Source of the DNA: a virus
Reading direction: 5' to 3' (one strand)
DNA: 37,303 nucleotides
IMG/VR virus record: IMGVR_UViG_3300020596_000065
Location: 1 to 37,303 of that record
The notes below the pieces were generated by a model, which did not search any database, was not told the origin of the DNA, and saw only the letters and a program-made list of their open reading frames with translations. Shown one piece after another: positions 5,988-13,961 of this stretch (its first letter is position 1; each line of letters begins with the position of its first letter). The translations under genes were made by a program, and so were the position numbers.

Positions 5988-6287
5988 AATGAAAAAATAC
6001 TAGAGGAGTTTGATGAGAAGTTTGAAATACCAAAAAGCTGTCCAGATTTTCTGAGGAAACATTTATCAGAATTGCTTATGCACATCAGAGCCTTCCTCTC
6101 CGAGAAACTAGACCAAGCCAGAGCAGAAGAAAGGGAGAGGATGGGGGGGAAGATAAAATATATATTAGACTTTGCAGAAGACGACAAAGAAATGGCAGAT
6201 GACCCAGAAGACCCTAAAGTAAGAATAAATTATTTTAGAGATGAATTAAATCAAATCCTAGACAAACCCTTAACAGATAAAGAATAA
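5985..6287 (+). CDS. Coiled-coil-like hypothetical protein, 100 aa
   Basis: The protein is acidic and highly helical, with a long charged stretch (FLSEKLDQARAEERERMGG) likely to form a coiled coil. It has no catalytic motif. The start comes from repeat copy 4. The function is unknown. Confidence 0.55.
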   Translation: MNEKILEEFDEKFEIPKSCPDFLRKHLSELLMHIRAFLSEKLDQARAEERERMGGKIKYILDFAEDDKEMADDPEDPKVRINYFRDELNQILDKPLTDKE

Positions 6288-6291
6288 AGAT

Positions 6292-6447
6292 ATGGAAACG
6301 AATAAACACGCCAGGGCACTCGGCAAGAAGCGGTGGGAAGGGAAGACGAAAGAGGAGCGATCGGAGTATGGACAAATGATGGTCGCGGCGAGGAGGAAAA
6401 AGGCCAAGGAAAGGGAAGAAACCGGTTATTTGACTGACAAGCGGTAG
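6292..6447 (+). CDS. Small basic KRW/EERS-type protein, 51 aa
   Basis: ATG 6292 (context GAT-ATG) to TAG 6445-6447. The pattern HARALGKKRWEGKTKEERSEYG ... AARRKKAKE resembles the short basic proteins common in phage and bacterial genomes (AxxLGxxRW..T.EERS..), whose function is unproven but may involve nucleic acid binding. The -35 box of the next promoter lies inside its last codons. Confidence 0.55.
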   Translation: METNKHARALGKKRWEGKTKEERSEYGQMMVAARRKKAKEREETGYLTDKR

Positions 6448-6458
6448 TATGCTATACT
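6430..6458 (+). promoter_or_regulatory. Sigma70 promoter with extended -10, sister of the one at 2908
   Basis: TTGACT (6430-6435), 17 bp, then TATACT (6453-6458) preceded by TGC. The spacer GACAAGCGGTAGTATGC closely matches the spacer of the 2908 promoter. It drives the recombination operon after a leader of about 90 nt. Confidence 0.85.
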
Positions 6459-6505
6459 TAGGCCACGGTCAAGAAAGGTAGTAGCCCAAGATATACTTTA
6501 GGCCA
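6453..6505 (+). repeat. Duplicated -10 region in the leader
   Basis: TATACTTAGGCCA at 6453-6465 recurs as TATACTTTAGGCCA at 6492-6505. GGTAGTA occurs upstream of both. The second copy lacks a good -35. It could be a decayed tandem promoter or a repeated operator. Confidence 0.55.
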
Positions 6506-6556
6506 GACACCGATCGACACCAAGTAATCCGCGTTCTCCTAGTATCATAAAACCTT

Positions 6557-6754
6557 ATGCAGGTGACAACACAAGAAGTCGAGGCAGCCGTAACAGCTAA
6601 TAATCTCTACGTTTGGCGGAATTTCACCATCGAGGAGGCAGAGAACGCGGTGCCAGCACAACCGTTCGCGGATGCTCTCAGGGGCAAGAAAGAGAAGGAA
6701 TCTGCCTATTGGGATCACTACGACTCGGAAGAATCTCGAGCTACCGGTAACTAA
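6557..6754 (+). CDS. Hypothetical protein, 65 aa
   Basis: A short acidic soluble protein with aromatic residues (NLYVWRNFTIEEAENAV, YWDHYDSEE). It is the first gene after the promoter at 6430. A degenerate relative of the inter-gene repeat (TAACTAAATAAACAG) forms its stop. The family is not recognised. Confidence 0.5.
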   Translation: MQVTTQEVEAAVTANNLYVWRNFTIEEAENAVPAQPFADALRGKKEKESAYWDHYDSEESRATGN

Positions 6755-6787
6755 ATAAACAGGGTAGGTGGGTGAACTATCAACCCT

Positions 6788-7447
6788 ATGAAAAACAAAA
6801 AATCGCTTAAAAATCTGAAACAGTATCGAAATCGTGTCCGCTTCATGTTTTATGCAAGGTTCCGGCCGATGGCCCAAAAACTGTTCTTTGTCCCAGCTCT
6901 CATCTTGATCGTTTGCATCGCAGTCAACGACTGGTATGAGAATCGAGGAGAGTGGGAGTTTATCAACACGGCTGTGGTTTCTGAGGAGGTTTCTGTTCAA
7001 GAGGACACACGCGCCTCTAAAAGTTGGAATCAATCCGTTACGATGGCCGTACATACAGATCGGGAGGCTGGCACGGATGGTGGCACCACACAACCAACCA
7101 TTTCCAATCCAGCCTTCTCGGTCATTCAGAAAGTAGGGGAAGAAGAAGGCGTTAACTGGAAAATCCTCATGGCTATCTGCCTCAAGGAATCCAACTGCCG
7201 GAATGACCGGATCGGAGACAGTGGTCACTCCCTTGGGGCCTTTCAAATTCATACCCTCTATCATCCAGCGGTCAAGAAGGATCAAGCCGTTGATCTCGAA
7301 TGGAGTGCTCGATGGACAGCCAAGCGACTCAAGCGGTACGCCCACCTCGGAGAAGCGGAGATGATCCGGTCTCATAACGGCCTCGTTCCGAATCAAGCCA
7401 ATGCCTACTATGTGAAAGACATTTATAAGATTATCGAAACGCTATGA
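6788..7447 (+). CDS. Membrane-anchored lysozyme-like (SLT-type) muramidase
   Basis: 219 residues. A basic N-terminus precedes one hydrophobic segment (about 31-46, KLFFVPALILIVCIAV), then a linker, then a soluble transglycosylase/lysozyme-type domain from about 108. Catalytic Glu is E134 in AICLKESNC, followed by SLGAFQIH (148-155) and a SHNG motif. Such enzymes cleave the MurNAc-GlcNAc bond. The signal-anchor or SAR-like N-terminus means it could act outside the cytoplasmic membrane without a holin. The stop overlaps the ERF start (ATGA). Its position in the recombination operon, far from the holin-like genes at 35.3 kb, is unusual. It could be an endolysin or a wall-remodelling enzyme for DNA entry. 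Confidence 0.8.
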   Translation: MKNKKSLKNLKQYRNRVRFMFYARFRPMAQKLFFVPALILIVCIAVNDWYENRGEWEFINTAVVSEEVSVQEDTRASKSWNQSVTMAVHTDREAGTDGGTTQPTISNPAFSVIQKVGEEEGVNWKILMAICLKESNCRNDRIGDSGHSLGAFQIHTLYHPAVKKDQAVDLEWSARWTAKRLKRYAHLGEAEMIRSHNGLVPNQANAYYVKDIYKIIETL

Positions 7448-7974
7448 CCGAACCAGAAACCATGCCAGAAACCATCTATCAAGCACTCGCCAAAGTACAG
7501 GCAGAAATGCCCGTAATCGGCAGGAACAAGACCGCCAACGTAGGAAAGTTCAGCTACTCATACGCTGATCTAGAAAAGATATGGGAGATTGCCCGGCCCA
7601 TTATCGAAAAGCATGGGTTTACTGTCTACAACTGTGGAGACGGCGACAAAGTAGTGACCGTTGTCGTCCACACATCCGGCGAAAAGCTCCTAAGCGCAAT
7701 GAACATTTCGCAGGTTGACCCTCAGAAGAAGGGCGGTGAGGTGACGTACTATCGCCGCTATAATCTCTGTATGCTCTTCAACATCATCGTGGCCGAAGAA
7801 GACAAAGATGCGGTGGGAACGGGGGAGGTAAACGAAGAGAAGCTCGCCATGATCGAAGGAGTACTAAGCCTCCTCAATACGGTCGAAGAGCTCTCAAACT
7901 ACCATAAGCAGCTGGGCACACCGAAAGATAAGGCCACCCTCGCCCTCTTTACCGCACGAAAGAAAACTCTATGA
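7444..7974 (+). CDS. ERF-family single-strand DNA annealing protein
   Basis: 176 residues. The ERF core is recognisable: YSYADLEKIWEIARPIIEKHGF (about 38-59), then the Gly-rich strand region, then GGEVTYYRRYNLCMLFNII with the EEDKDA acidic end. ERF proteins such as P22 Erf anneal complementary single strands during phage recombination and genome circularisation. It is followed by its usual partner, a YqaJ/lambda-type exonuclease, with overlapping stop and start. Confidence 0.9.
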   Translation: MTEPETMPETIYQALAKVQAEMPVIGRNKTANVGKFSYSYADLEKIWEIARPIIEKHGFTVYNCGDGDKVVTVVVHTSGEKLLSAMNISQVDPQKKGGEVTYYRRYNLCMLFNIIVAEEDKDAVGTGEVNEEKLAMIEGVLSLLNTVEELSNYHKQLGTPKDKATLALFTARKKTL

Positions 7975-8555
7975 ACATCCACCAAGTAGAGCAGGGGACG
8001 AAGGAATGGCTCGACCTCAAAAAGGGACGAGTCACGGGAACCCGTCTCAAGGAAGTGATGGGACGAAGCCCAAAGAAGCTCATGTACGAGATGATCGCGG
8101 AGAAATACGACTCGACACCGGGCTATCAAACGAGTGCCATGTCGGAAGGAACGCTCAAGGAACCGTGGGCGGTAGACCAGTACCAAGAAGAAACCGGCCA
8201 GACCGTCAAAGAAATTGGGTTTATCTCGAACGGCCCAGACATCGGCCTTTCACCTGACGGGATGGTCGGGAAGCGGAAGGCAATCGAAGTGAAGTGTCCA
8301 TCCCTTCCCAAACACATCGAGTACATCGTAAACGGCATCCCAAGCGAATATCTCTGGCAGATCGTCCATTACTTTGTCGTCATCGAAGACCTGGAGGAAC
8401 TCGACTTTGTGAGCTACCACCCGAACTTCCCGATCAAAGAACTGCACATTGTGAACATCAAGCGCGAAGCATTGGCCGAAAAGATACTCGAAGCGAAGAC
8501 CAAGCTCGAAACATTCCTCAAAGAATATAACCAACTCAACGCTCAACTTTTTTAA
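7971..8555 (+). CDS. YqaJ / lambda-exonuclease-type recombination nuclease
   Basis: 194 residues. PD-(D/E)XK signatures: E64 in GTLKEP, D96 in SPDG, E106 and K108 in EVKCP, and Q130 in WQIVHY. These enzymes digest one strand from double-strand ends and make 3' single strands for the annealing protein encoded just upstream. Length and motif order match the family. Confidence 0.92.
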   Translation: MNIHQVEQGTKEWLDLKKGRVTGTRLKEVMGRSPKKLMYEMIAEKYDSTPGYQTSAMSEGTLKEPWAVDQYQEETGQTVKEIGFISNGPDIGLSPDGMVGKRKAIEVKCPSLPKHIEYIVNGIPSEYLWQIVHYFVVIEDLEELDFVSYHPNFPIKELHIVNIKREALAEKILEAKTKLETFLKEYNQLNAQLF

Positions 8556-8556
8556 T

Positions 8557-8817
8557 ATGGACAAAGTATTTATCCCGGGACTTTATTTCAAGAAACCAAG
8601 CGAGAAAGCACCCTCCTTCATCATCGGATCGCTCTCAGCTAAGAAGCAGGAACTTATAGACTTCCTCGCGCACCAAGAGGGTGTCTGGGTGAACATGGTT
8701 ATCAAAGAATCCAAGGGCGGCAAGCAGTACATCGAACTCGACACTTGGAAGCCGGAAGAGAAGAAACCGGAGAAGGAACCTGTTATCGGAGACGACGGGG
8801 GAGAAGTGCTATTCTAA
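8557..8817 (+). CDS. Small protein with SSB-like acidic tail, 86 aa
   Basis: The pattern KKPSEKAPSFIIGSL ... VWVNMVIKESKGGKQYIELDTWKPE matches short proteins I recall from many phage recombination operons. It ends in GDDGGEVLF, an acidic tail with a terminal Phe as in single-stranded DNA-binding proteins. It lies between the exonuclease and NinB. A single-strand-binding role is inferred from tail and context. No biochemical family is assigned. Confidence 0.65.
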   Translation: MDKVFIPGLYFKKPSEKAPSFIIGSLSAKKQELIDFLAHQEGVWVNMVIKESKGGKQYIELDTWKPEEKKPEKEPVIGDDGGEVLF

Positions 8818-8836
8818 CGTAGCGGAAAAAAAGATT

Positions 8837-9238
8837 ATGTTTCAAATACAAAACAAAAAAATAGTTCCGGTAGAAGCATGGGAAGAATACCTCTCCAAAC
8901 ATGAAGGAGAGTGTTTTGACGTGCTCCCCGTAGAGAATCAGCGTACCGGCCAACAAAACAAAGCGCTGCATGTGTTTTTCACCCTCCTCGCCGAAGCCCT
9001 CAATGATGCCGGTTGGGATATGCGCCGGTTCCTCAAACAAGAGATTTCTATCCCGTGGACGAAAGACTCAATAAAGCGATTTCTCTGGAAGCCGGTCATG
9101 GACTCAATGCTCGATAAAGAGAGCACTAAGGCGCATACCACGAAAGACATTGACCAAGTGTATGAAGTCATCAATCGGGCTGTAGGAGAGCGAACAGGGG
9201 TACATGTGCCGTTCCCGGAGAGAGAAACGACGGTATGA
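8837..9238 (+). CDS. ninB: NinB (lambda Orf-like) recombination mediator
   Basis: 133 residues. NinB features: RTGQQNKALHVFFTLLAEAL (about 36-55), GWDMRRFLKQE, the SIKRFLWKPVMDSM core, STKAHTTKDID, then the C-terminal VHVPFPERE. Lambda Orf/NinB binds single-stranded DNA and SSB and helps load the annealing protein. The gene order ERF, exonuclease, SSB-like, NinB forms a coherent pathway. The stop overlaps the next start. Confidence 0.9.
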   Translation: MFQIQNKKIVPVEAWEEYLSKHEGECFDVLPVENQRTGQQNKALHVFFTLLAEALNDAGWDMRRFLKQEISIPWTKDSIKRFLWKPVMDSMLDKESTKAHTTKDIDQVYEVINRAVGERTGVHVPFPERETTV

Positions 9239-9525
9239 AGGCATCACAAATACAGAGCTTCCTCGATCTCCATCCTGAAATGAAACACCGTCGCTACATT
9301 CCTCAAATCGTGGAAGCCCTGACCGGAGTGGAACCAGAGAAGCAAATTGAAGTAAAGGTGGCGATTAGAAGGCTTCAAGAGGCCATCCCGAACGACTCAA
9401 AAGGAGAGCGGCTAGAGCGCGAATGGAGAGCCGAAAAAGGGATGCAGTCAATACACGAACTGAATGAAGCTGTCGGGTACAAAACATTTGTGATAAACGG
9501 TGAGATAATGAGGGTAAAGGTCTAA
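9235..9525 (+). CDS. Hypothetical protein, 96 aa
   Basis: A charged helical protein with no recognised domain. The last residues form a small beta hairpin-like end (KTFVINGEIMRVKV). It is translationally coupled to ninB (ATGA), so a role in recombination or replication is possible but unsupported. Confidence 0.55.
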   Translation: MKASQIQSFLDLHPEMKHRRYIPQIVEALTGVEPEKQIEVKVAIRRLQEAIPNDSKGERLEREWRAEKGMQSIHELNEAVGYKTFVINGEIMRVKV

Positions 9526-9569
9526 AAATATGGCGCTAGACATAATCCGCCTAGAGAAATGGAAATATA

Positions 9570-9938
9570 ATGACTTGGAATAAAACTTATGCCTACTATA
9601 AAACAAAGAAACAAGGAGCCTATGACAGTAAGTTTGAGGCTGGATATGGACAAGAGTTGGAGTTCCGCAAAAAAGCAAAGGAAATTAAAGGATATGATAC
9701 ACACGTTAGGACTCCTCTCGTTGTTAACGGGTACACAGTCTGTGATTACTACATCGACTTCATCATCTATCACAATGACAATTCATTGGAGTACGTTGAA
9801 ACTAAAGGATATGCAACAGATGTTTGGAAACTTAAATGGAAAATCTTTTGTGCCATTTACGAAGACAAAGAAAACGTCAAAATAACTCTTGTTATGCAAG
9901 GGAAAGGATATAAACCAAGATTAAAAAAAGCATTATGA
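9570..9938 (+). CDS. DUF1064-type PD-(D/E)XK nuclease-like protein
   Basis: 122 residues. SKFEAGYGQELEFRKKAKEI (about 20-39) supplies the first Glu, then DYYIDFIIY with Asp, then LEYVETKGYAT with the E-x-K pair, then VWKLKWKIFCAIY. This order is that of the DUF1064 phage family, predicted to be restriction-like or resolvase-like nucleases. It is likely involved in Holliday-junction or branch cutting with the recombination genes upstream. A 17-codon frame at 9530-9583 overlaps its start and may be an upstream leader peptide. Confidence 0.78.
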   Translation: MTWNKTYAYYKTKKQGAYDSKFEAGYGQELEFRKKAKEIKGYDTHVRTPLVVNGYTVCDYYIDFIIYHNDNSLEYVETKGYATDVWKLKWKIFCAIYEDKENVKITLVMQGKGYKPRLKKAL

Positions 9939-10026
9939 AATTCCGCTTGTATCTCTTGCCATCGGACAACAGAAACATGGGGTAGACAAATAAATTGGTA
10001 TCATGGACAATATATTTAAAATATAT

Positions 10027-10254
10027 ATGGCAACAATAAAATCAACCACTGGACACATCGCAGGGAAAAGGCGAGAAGTGCCAGAACACGAACACCGAAC
10101 ACAAGAAGACATAGACTGGGAAAAATCATTGTTGATTGAGAGGATAACCGCTCTCTATGACGAGCCGCTCAAAGATATCGGCCCAGAGGGGCTGCTAAAG
10201 AGGGAACAAGCCATTGATAATTTATTCGCCCGTAAAAGGTCTTTAGAAGTATGA
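10027..10254 (+). CDS. Hypothetical protein, 75 aa
   Basis: ATG 10027 is chosen over 10003 because it has T at position -1, like most starts here. The earlier in-frame start would add eight residues. The protein is charged and helical (RREVPEHEHRTQEDIDWEKSL) with no known domain. It is coupled to the next gene by an ATGA overlap. Confidence 0.5.
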   Translation: MATIKSTTGHIAGKRREVPEHEHRTQEDIDWEKSLLIERITALYDEPLKDIGPEGLLKREQAIDNLFARKRSLEV

Positions 10255-11069
10255 CTTACTTGATTACTGGCGGTTCTGGCTTCCTCGCCGAAGCACTTAT
10301 TGCAAGATTAAAGGGAAAGGCTATCCGAGTCGTCGCAAGAAACGAGGGAAATTTGGTTGCTCTCAAGGAGAAGCACCCTGAAATAGAGATACTGACTGGC
10401 GATATCGCTGACGAATGGGTCGCTAGAAAAGCGATGGTTGGGGTAACCGGCGTATACCATCTCGCGGCGTTTAAGCATGTCGGCCTCGCTGAAAAGAATG
10501 TCTTCGAGTGCGTGAATACAAATATCACGGGGACAATAAACCTTTTGAGGGAGTCAATGACTGTCCGGCCGTCTTTTTTCGTGGCGATCTCTACTGACAA
10601 AGCGGCGCAAGTCGTAGGCGTATATGGCGCGACCAAGCTCATCATGGAGCGGCTTATTGCCGAAGCGGAAACGATAAACAGCGAAACGAAATATCGCACG
10701 GTTAGATATGGAAATGTCCTTTACTCTACCGGATCCGTTTTGTGTAAATGGAGAGATAGGATTCTGACAAACAAAGAGATAACGATAACTGACGGAAACG
10801 CTACACGGTTCTTTTGGACGAGAGAAGAAGCTGTCGACCTCATTTTCAAATGTATCGAAGAAGCGAAGGACTCCACCCCATTTGTCCCGGCGATGAAGGC
10901 TATGAGCATGGGAAAGATACTGGAAGCCATGCAGAAGAAATACGGTTATACTTCTGTGAAAGAAATAGGCCTACAACCAGGAGAAAACCTCCACGAGACT
11001 ATGGATGGTAAAGTTTTCAGCAATGAAGTAGAACAGTTTTCAGTCGATGAGATTATAGAAAAAATATGA
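10251..11069 (+). CDS. NAD-dependent nucleotide-sugar dehydratase/epimerase (PseB/CapD-like)
   Basis: 272 residues of an extended short-chain dehydrogenase. GGSGFL at 7-12 binds the dinucleotide, HLAAFKHV at 70-77 and STDKA at 114-118 are typical of UDP-GlcNAc 4,6-dehydratases of the PseB/FlaA1/CapD type, and Y125-x3-K129 (YGATK) is the catalytic pair. RYGNVLYSTGSV and TRFFW lie further on. It would make an unusual UDP-sugar in the cytoplasm. It is the first of five linked sugar-related genes. The exact product cannot be told from sequence. Confidence 0.88.
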   Translation: MTYLITGGSGFLAEALIARLKGKAIRVVARNEGNLVALKEKHPEIEILTGDIADEWVARKAMVGVTGVYHLAAFKHVGLAEKNVFECVNTNITGTINLLRESMTVRPSFFVAISTDKAAQVVGVYGATKLIMERLIAEAETINSETKYRTVRYGNVLYSTGSVLCKWRDRILTNKEITITDGNATRFFWTREEAVDLIFKCIEEAKDSTPFVPAMKAMSMGKILEAMQKKYGYTSVKEIGLQPGENLHETMDGKVFSNEVEQFSVDEIIEKI

Positions 11070-11911
11070 TTTTCTACATACCAATCGCAGACGATAACCT
11101 CGGCGGATCAATATGGATTCGACATATCGGAGACACTCTTATCCAAATGGGTCACGATGTCCGATACTGCCACTATGAGAGCGATACATCCTATGGAGAC
11201 TATACAATCATCCAGTCGGAGTGGATTCTGACGAACGCCTATAAGACAAGTAAGAAGGCCATTGTTCTTCTGGGACACTTTACAAAGACTGTCTATCCTA
11301 ACCCCTACGAGATACGCCAGAAAGACATTATACTGACCCAGTGGAAAGGAGCAGTGATTGAAAAATTTGAAAGTGAATCAGGACTCAAGACACACTACTT
11401 CCCTCATGCGTACTTTCCAATGCCAGTGATATCGTCAATAAAAGATTTGTTTGACGGTATGTGGATTGGGAGCGATACCTCATTCAGGGATATCTCACGT
11501 TTTGAGGGGCTACCTATACGGAAAGAGACTAACCTCACCCCTGAGAGCGTCTCAGACTTCTATGTTCATTCAAAGATATGCCCGAACGTCCATCTCAACA
11601 TTCAAAAGGGAAAAATGCTAGACGTTCCTGAATCAGTAATTGATGTTCCCGGCTACGCAGTCAATGAGAGATTGTTTTGGATCCCCGGCGCAGGAGGGTT
11701 TCAGATAGCAGACGAAAACCCTTTAGTGAGAGACTTCTACGATGATGACGAGGTGCCTATGGCAACAGCAGAAGACTTCAAAGAGACATTCAACTACTAC
11801 CTAGACCACCCTAAAGAACGAGAGGCGATGGCCATGAAAGCCCATCTGAGAACGATGAAGGAACATTTATACGAACATCGGATAACCAAAATAATGCTTC
11901 CGTTACTATGA
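11066..11911 (+). CDS. Glycosyltransferase, CgeB/GT1_2-like
   Basis: 281 residues. The C-terminal half has the signature of the Glyco_trans_1_2/CgeB group: GYAVNERLFWIPGAGGFQI, then VRDFYDDDEVPMATAEDF, then YYLDHPKEREAMAMKA. The donor-binding C-terminal Rossmann domain is clear. The N-terminal acceptor domain is more divergent. It is coupled by ATGA overlap to genes on both sides. The sugar donor is presumably made by the upstream dehydratase. Confidence 0.8.
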   Translation: MIFYIPIADDNLGGSIWIRHIGDTLIQMGHDVRYCHYESDTSYGDYTIIQSEWILTNAYKTSKKAIVLLGHFTKTVYPNPYEIRQKDIILTQWKGAVIEKFESESGLKTHYFPHAYFPMPVISSIKDLFDGMWIGSDTSFRDISRFEGLPIRKETNLTPESVSDFYVHSKICPNVHLNIQKGKMLDVPESVIDVPGYAVNERLFWIPGAGGFQIADENPLVRDFYDDDEVPMATAEDFKETFNYYLDHPKEREAMAMKAHLRTMKEHLYEHRITKIMLPLL

Positions 11912-12390
11912 TTACTAAATTAACGCTCGGGCCAGGCCCTGGGTGGAGAGAGCAAAAACAAAGAGACCTCGAAAAAGGGAAGGAGTCAATCGCCATTGAT
12001 TTAATACCAGAGTTTGAGCCAGACATAGTCGCTGACATAACGCATGGATTCATCGACCTCTTAGACGGAGCGCAGTTTGATGAGATAGAGGCGTACCATA
12101 TTTTCGAGCACCTTGAGATGAACGCTGACTTTAAGCAGGTGATGTGGGATTGCCTCAACACTCTTAATCCAGGAGGAACGCTTGATATCTGTGTCCCCTA
12201 TTGGAAGTCTAGCTCAGCGGTGGAATGTTTTGAACACACAAGATTTTTCAATGAGAACTCTTTTATGAACTTCTACGCAAATCCTTATTGCAAGGAAATG
12301 AAGCTCCCGATGTTTGACCTTATTTTGAATGAGTTGAGACCGAAAGATGGAGAATTGGAAGTTCATGTTATTCTTAGGAAACCATTATGA
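11908..12390 (+). CDS. SAM-dependent methyltransferase-like protein
   Basis: 160 residues, short for class I methyltransferases. LGPGPGW near residue 7 is a reduced motif I, an acidic strand end (IAIDLIPEF) follows, then AYHIFEHL and LNPGGTLDICVPYW, the usual motif III-like turn in sugar and lipid methyltransferases. It probably methylates a sugar or glycan in this cluster. The activity is inferred, and part of the N-terminal SAM fold seems shortened. Confidence 0.72.
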   Translation: MITKLTLGPGPGWREQKQRDLEKGKESIAIDLIPEFEPDIVADITHGFIDLLDGAQFDEIEAYHIFEHLEMNADFKQVMWDCLNTLNPGGTLDICVPYWKSSSAVECFEHTRFFNENSFMNFYANPYCKEMKLPMFDLILNELRPKDGELEVHVILRKPL

Positions 12391-13838
12391 CTCTATCGGC
12401 TCTACTCTGTTGCAAAAACGAAGAAGCCTTCTTGGCTCTTTGCCTCGAACACATCGAACCGTATGTGGACGAAATCATTGTCGTTGATAACGGGAGCACG
12501 GATAAAACAAAGGAGATAGCCTCAAGGTTTGCTAAAGTGAAGCTCTTTGATTACCCCGTAACGAATAACATGGCAGAGGTAAGGAACTTCTCTCTCTCAA
12601 AAGCTACTGGAGACTTTTTCCTACAAATTGATGCAGATGAAATCTACCCAGCCAGTGAGATGAAGAAGATCCGCGAGTTTATCGAGACGGCAGATGGAAA
12701 AGGATTCATATCGGCTCGTGTACATTACAAGAACCTCGCATGGCGCTCCGGATACGCTCAGAAAGACTTTGGACACTACCCAGACCGCATTTACAAGAGA
12801 GAAGTAGTAGAGGGGTACAGAGGAGTGCTTCCCATTGATATGACCTATGTGAAGAAAGAATATCTACTAGCTCCGAACAAGACGAAGGGAGACATCGGGC
12901 CACTAGAGTATGACAACGAGGATGATAGGTCGTTCATCCATCCCAAACAGCCGATAATTGACGTAACTTATTATCATCTCGCAAGAACGAGAGGTTATCA
13001 TTTTGAGTATGCCAAACAAATCAACTACCAAAAAAACATCCACCCGGAATGGCACGAAGAGCAGTGTCGAGAAAGCGCCCTCATTAACCACTGGGTTTCT
13101 GGCCGCTACGAAAGCGAGCAAATCGAAACGCCACTGGGCATACCGACTAAAACAATTTCTTCACCTAGAGTAAGTATAGTTATAACAAACTTTGAGTATG
13201 AAAAATATGTCGGAGAAGCCATCCAAAGCGCACTCAACCAAACATACAAGGCCCACGAAATCATCGTTGTTGACGATTGTTCGTATGACAATTCGAGAGA
13301 GGTTATTGACCGATATACTGGAATTACGAAGATATATCGCAGAGAAAACGGAGGCCCGGCTGCGGCAAGAAATGAAGGGATTGCGCGTTCAACTGGTGAC
13401 TATTTTATTCTTCTGGATGCTGACGATCGGTTACGTCCTAACGCGGTAGAAGAATTGCTCCAAGAAGCGATACGAACGAACGCGGAAGTAGTATATGGAG
13501 ACCTGACTTGGATAGGAGAGAGAGTTGGAGATTGGCCATTCCCTGATTACGATAAGAGCAGAATGCTAGAGGCTTCGATGATTCCGAGCGTGTGTGCCTT
13601 GGTCGATAGACACGCATTCGATTGCTCGGGCGGTTTCGATATCACATGTGCGCTGGAGGACTGGGAGTTTTGGCTAAACCTTTCTCAAACCCTCAATCTC
13701 AATTTCAGGCACATCCCAGTAGTAACCCTTGAGTACCGAGACCATCACAGTACACAGCGGTGTCGAAGCGATGACGGAAACGCCAGAAGAGAAGAAACGA
13801 TGGAGTATTTTAAACTTAAATATCCGATGAACGTATGA
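12387..13838 (+). CDS. Two-domain family-2 glycosyltransferase
   Basis: 483 residues carrying two GT-A domains. The first (about 1-240) has LLCCKNEEAFL, IIVVDNGSTD and the metal-binding LQIDADE. The second begins near 258 with VSIVITNFEYEKYVGEAI, then IIVVDDCSYDNS, GGPAAARNEG, LLDADDRL, and an ED-W acceptor-side motif (ALEDWEFW). Both active sites look complete. Such bifunctional enzymes extend glycans by two steps. The start overlaps the methyltransferase stop. Confidence 0.9.
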   Translation: MTLSALLCCKNEEAFLALCLEHIEPYVDEIIVVDNGSTDKTKEIASRFAKVKLFDYPVTNNMAEVRNFSLSKATGDFFLQIDADEIYPASEMKKIREFIETADGKGFISARVHYKNLAWRSGYAQKDFGHYPDRIYKREVVEGYRGVLPIDMTYVKKEYLLAPNKTKGDIGPLEYDNEDDRSFIHPKQPIIDVTYYHLARTRGYHFEYAKQINYQKNIHPEWHEEQCRESALINHWVSGRYESEQIETPLGIPTKTISSPRVSIVITNFEYEKYVGEAIQSALNQTYKAHEIIVVDDCSYDNSREVIDRYTGITKIYRRENGGPAAARNEGIARSTGDYFILLDADDRLRPNAVEELLQEAIRTNAEVVYGDLTWIGERVGDWPFPDYDKSRMLEASMIPSVCALVDRHAFDCSGGFDITCALEDWEFWLNLSQTLNLNFRHIPVVTLEYRDHHSTQRCRSDDGNARREETMEYFKLKYPMNV

Positions 13839-13960
13839 ACTGGAATGCAACATTTGAAGAGTTTTATCAAACATCCGGGGTAGACAGGGAAACTGCAAGA
13901 AAACAGTGGAACACAGCATGGGCGTATAGGCTAGATAATCCATCAGAATTTATGCACTAA
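13835..13960 (+). CDS. Mini-protein, 41 aa
   Basis: ATG 13835 overlaps the previous stop (ATGA), and TAA is at 13958-13960. A soluble, Trp-rich peptide (MNWNATFEEFYQ ... RKQWNTAWAYRLDNP). No family is recognised. Tight coupling on both sides supports expression. Confidence 0.5.
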   Translation: MNWNATFEEFYQTSGVDRETARKQWNTAWAYRLDNPSEFMH

Positions 13961-13961
13961 T

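Noticed and set aside
9935-10023. Continuation of the DUF1064 frame after its TGA (a CISC-containing peptide to 10023)
   Set aside because: It would need stop readthrough, no start codon is available, and the peptide is too short to support a gene. It is possibly a decayed remnant.
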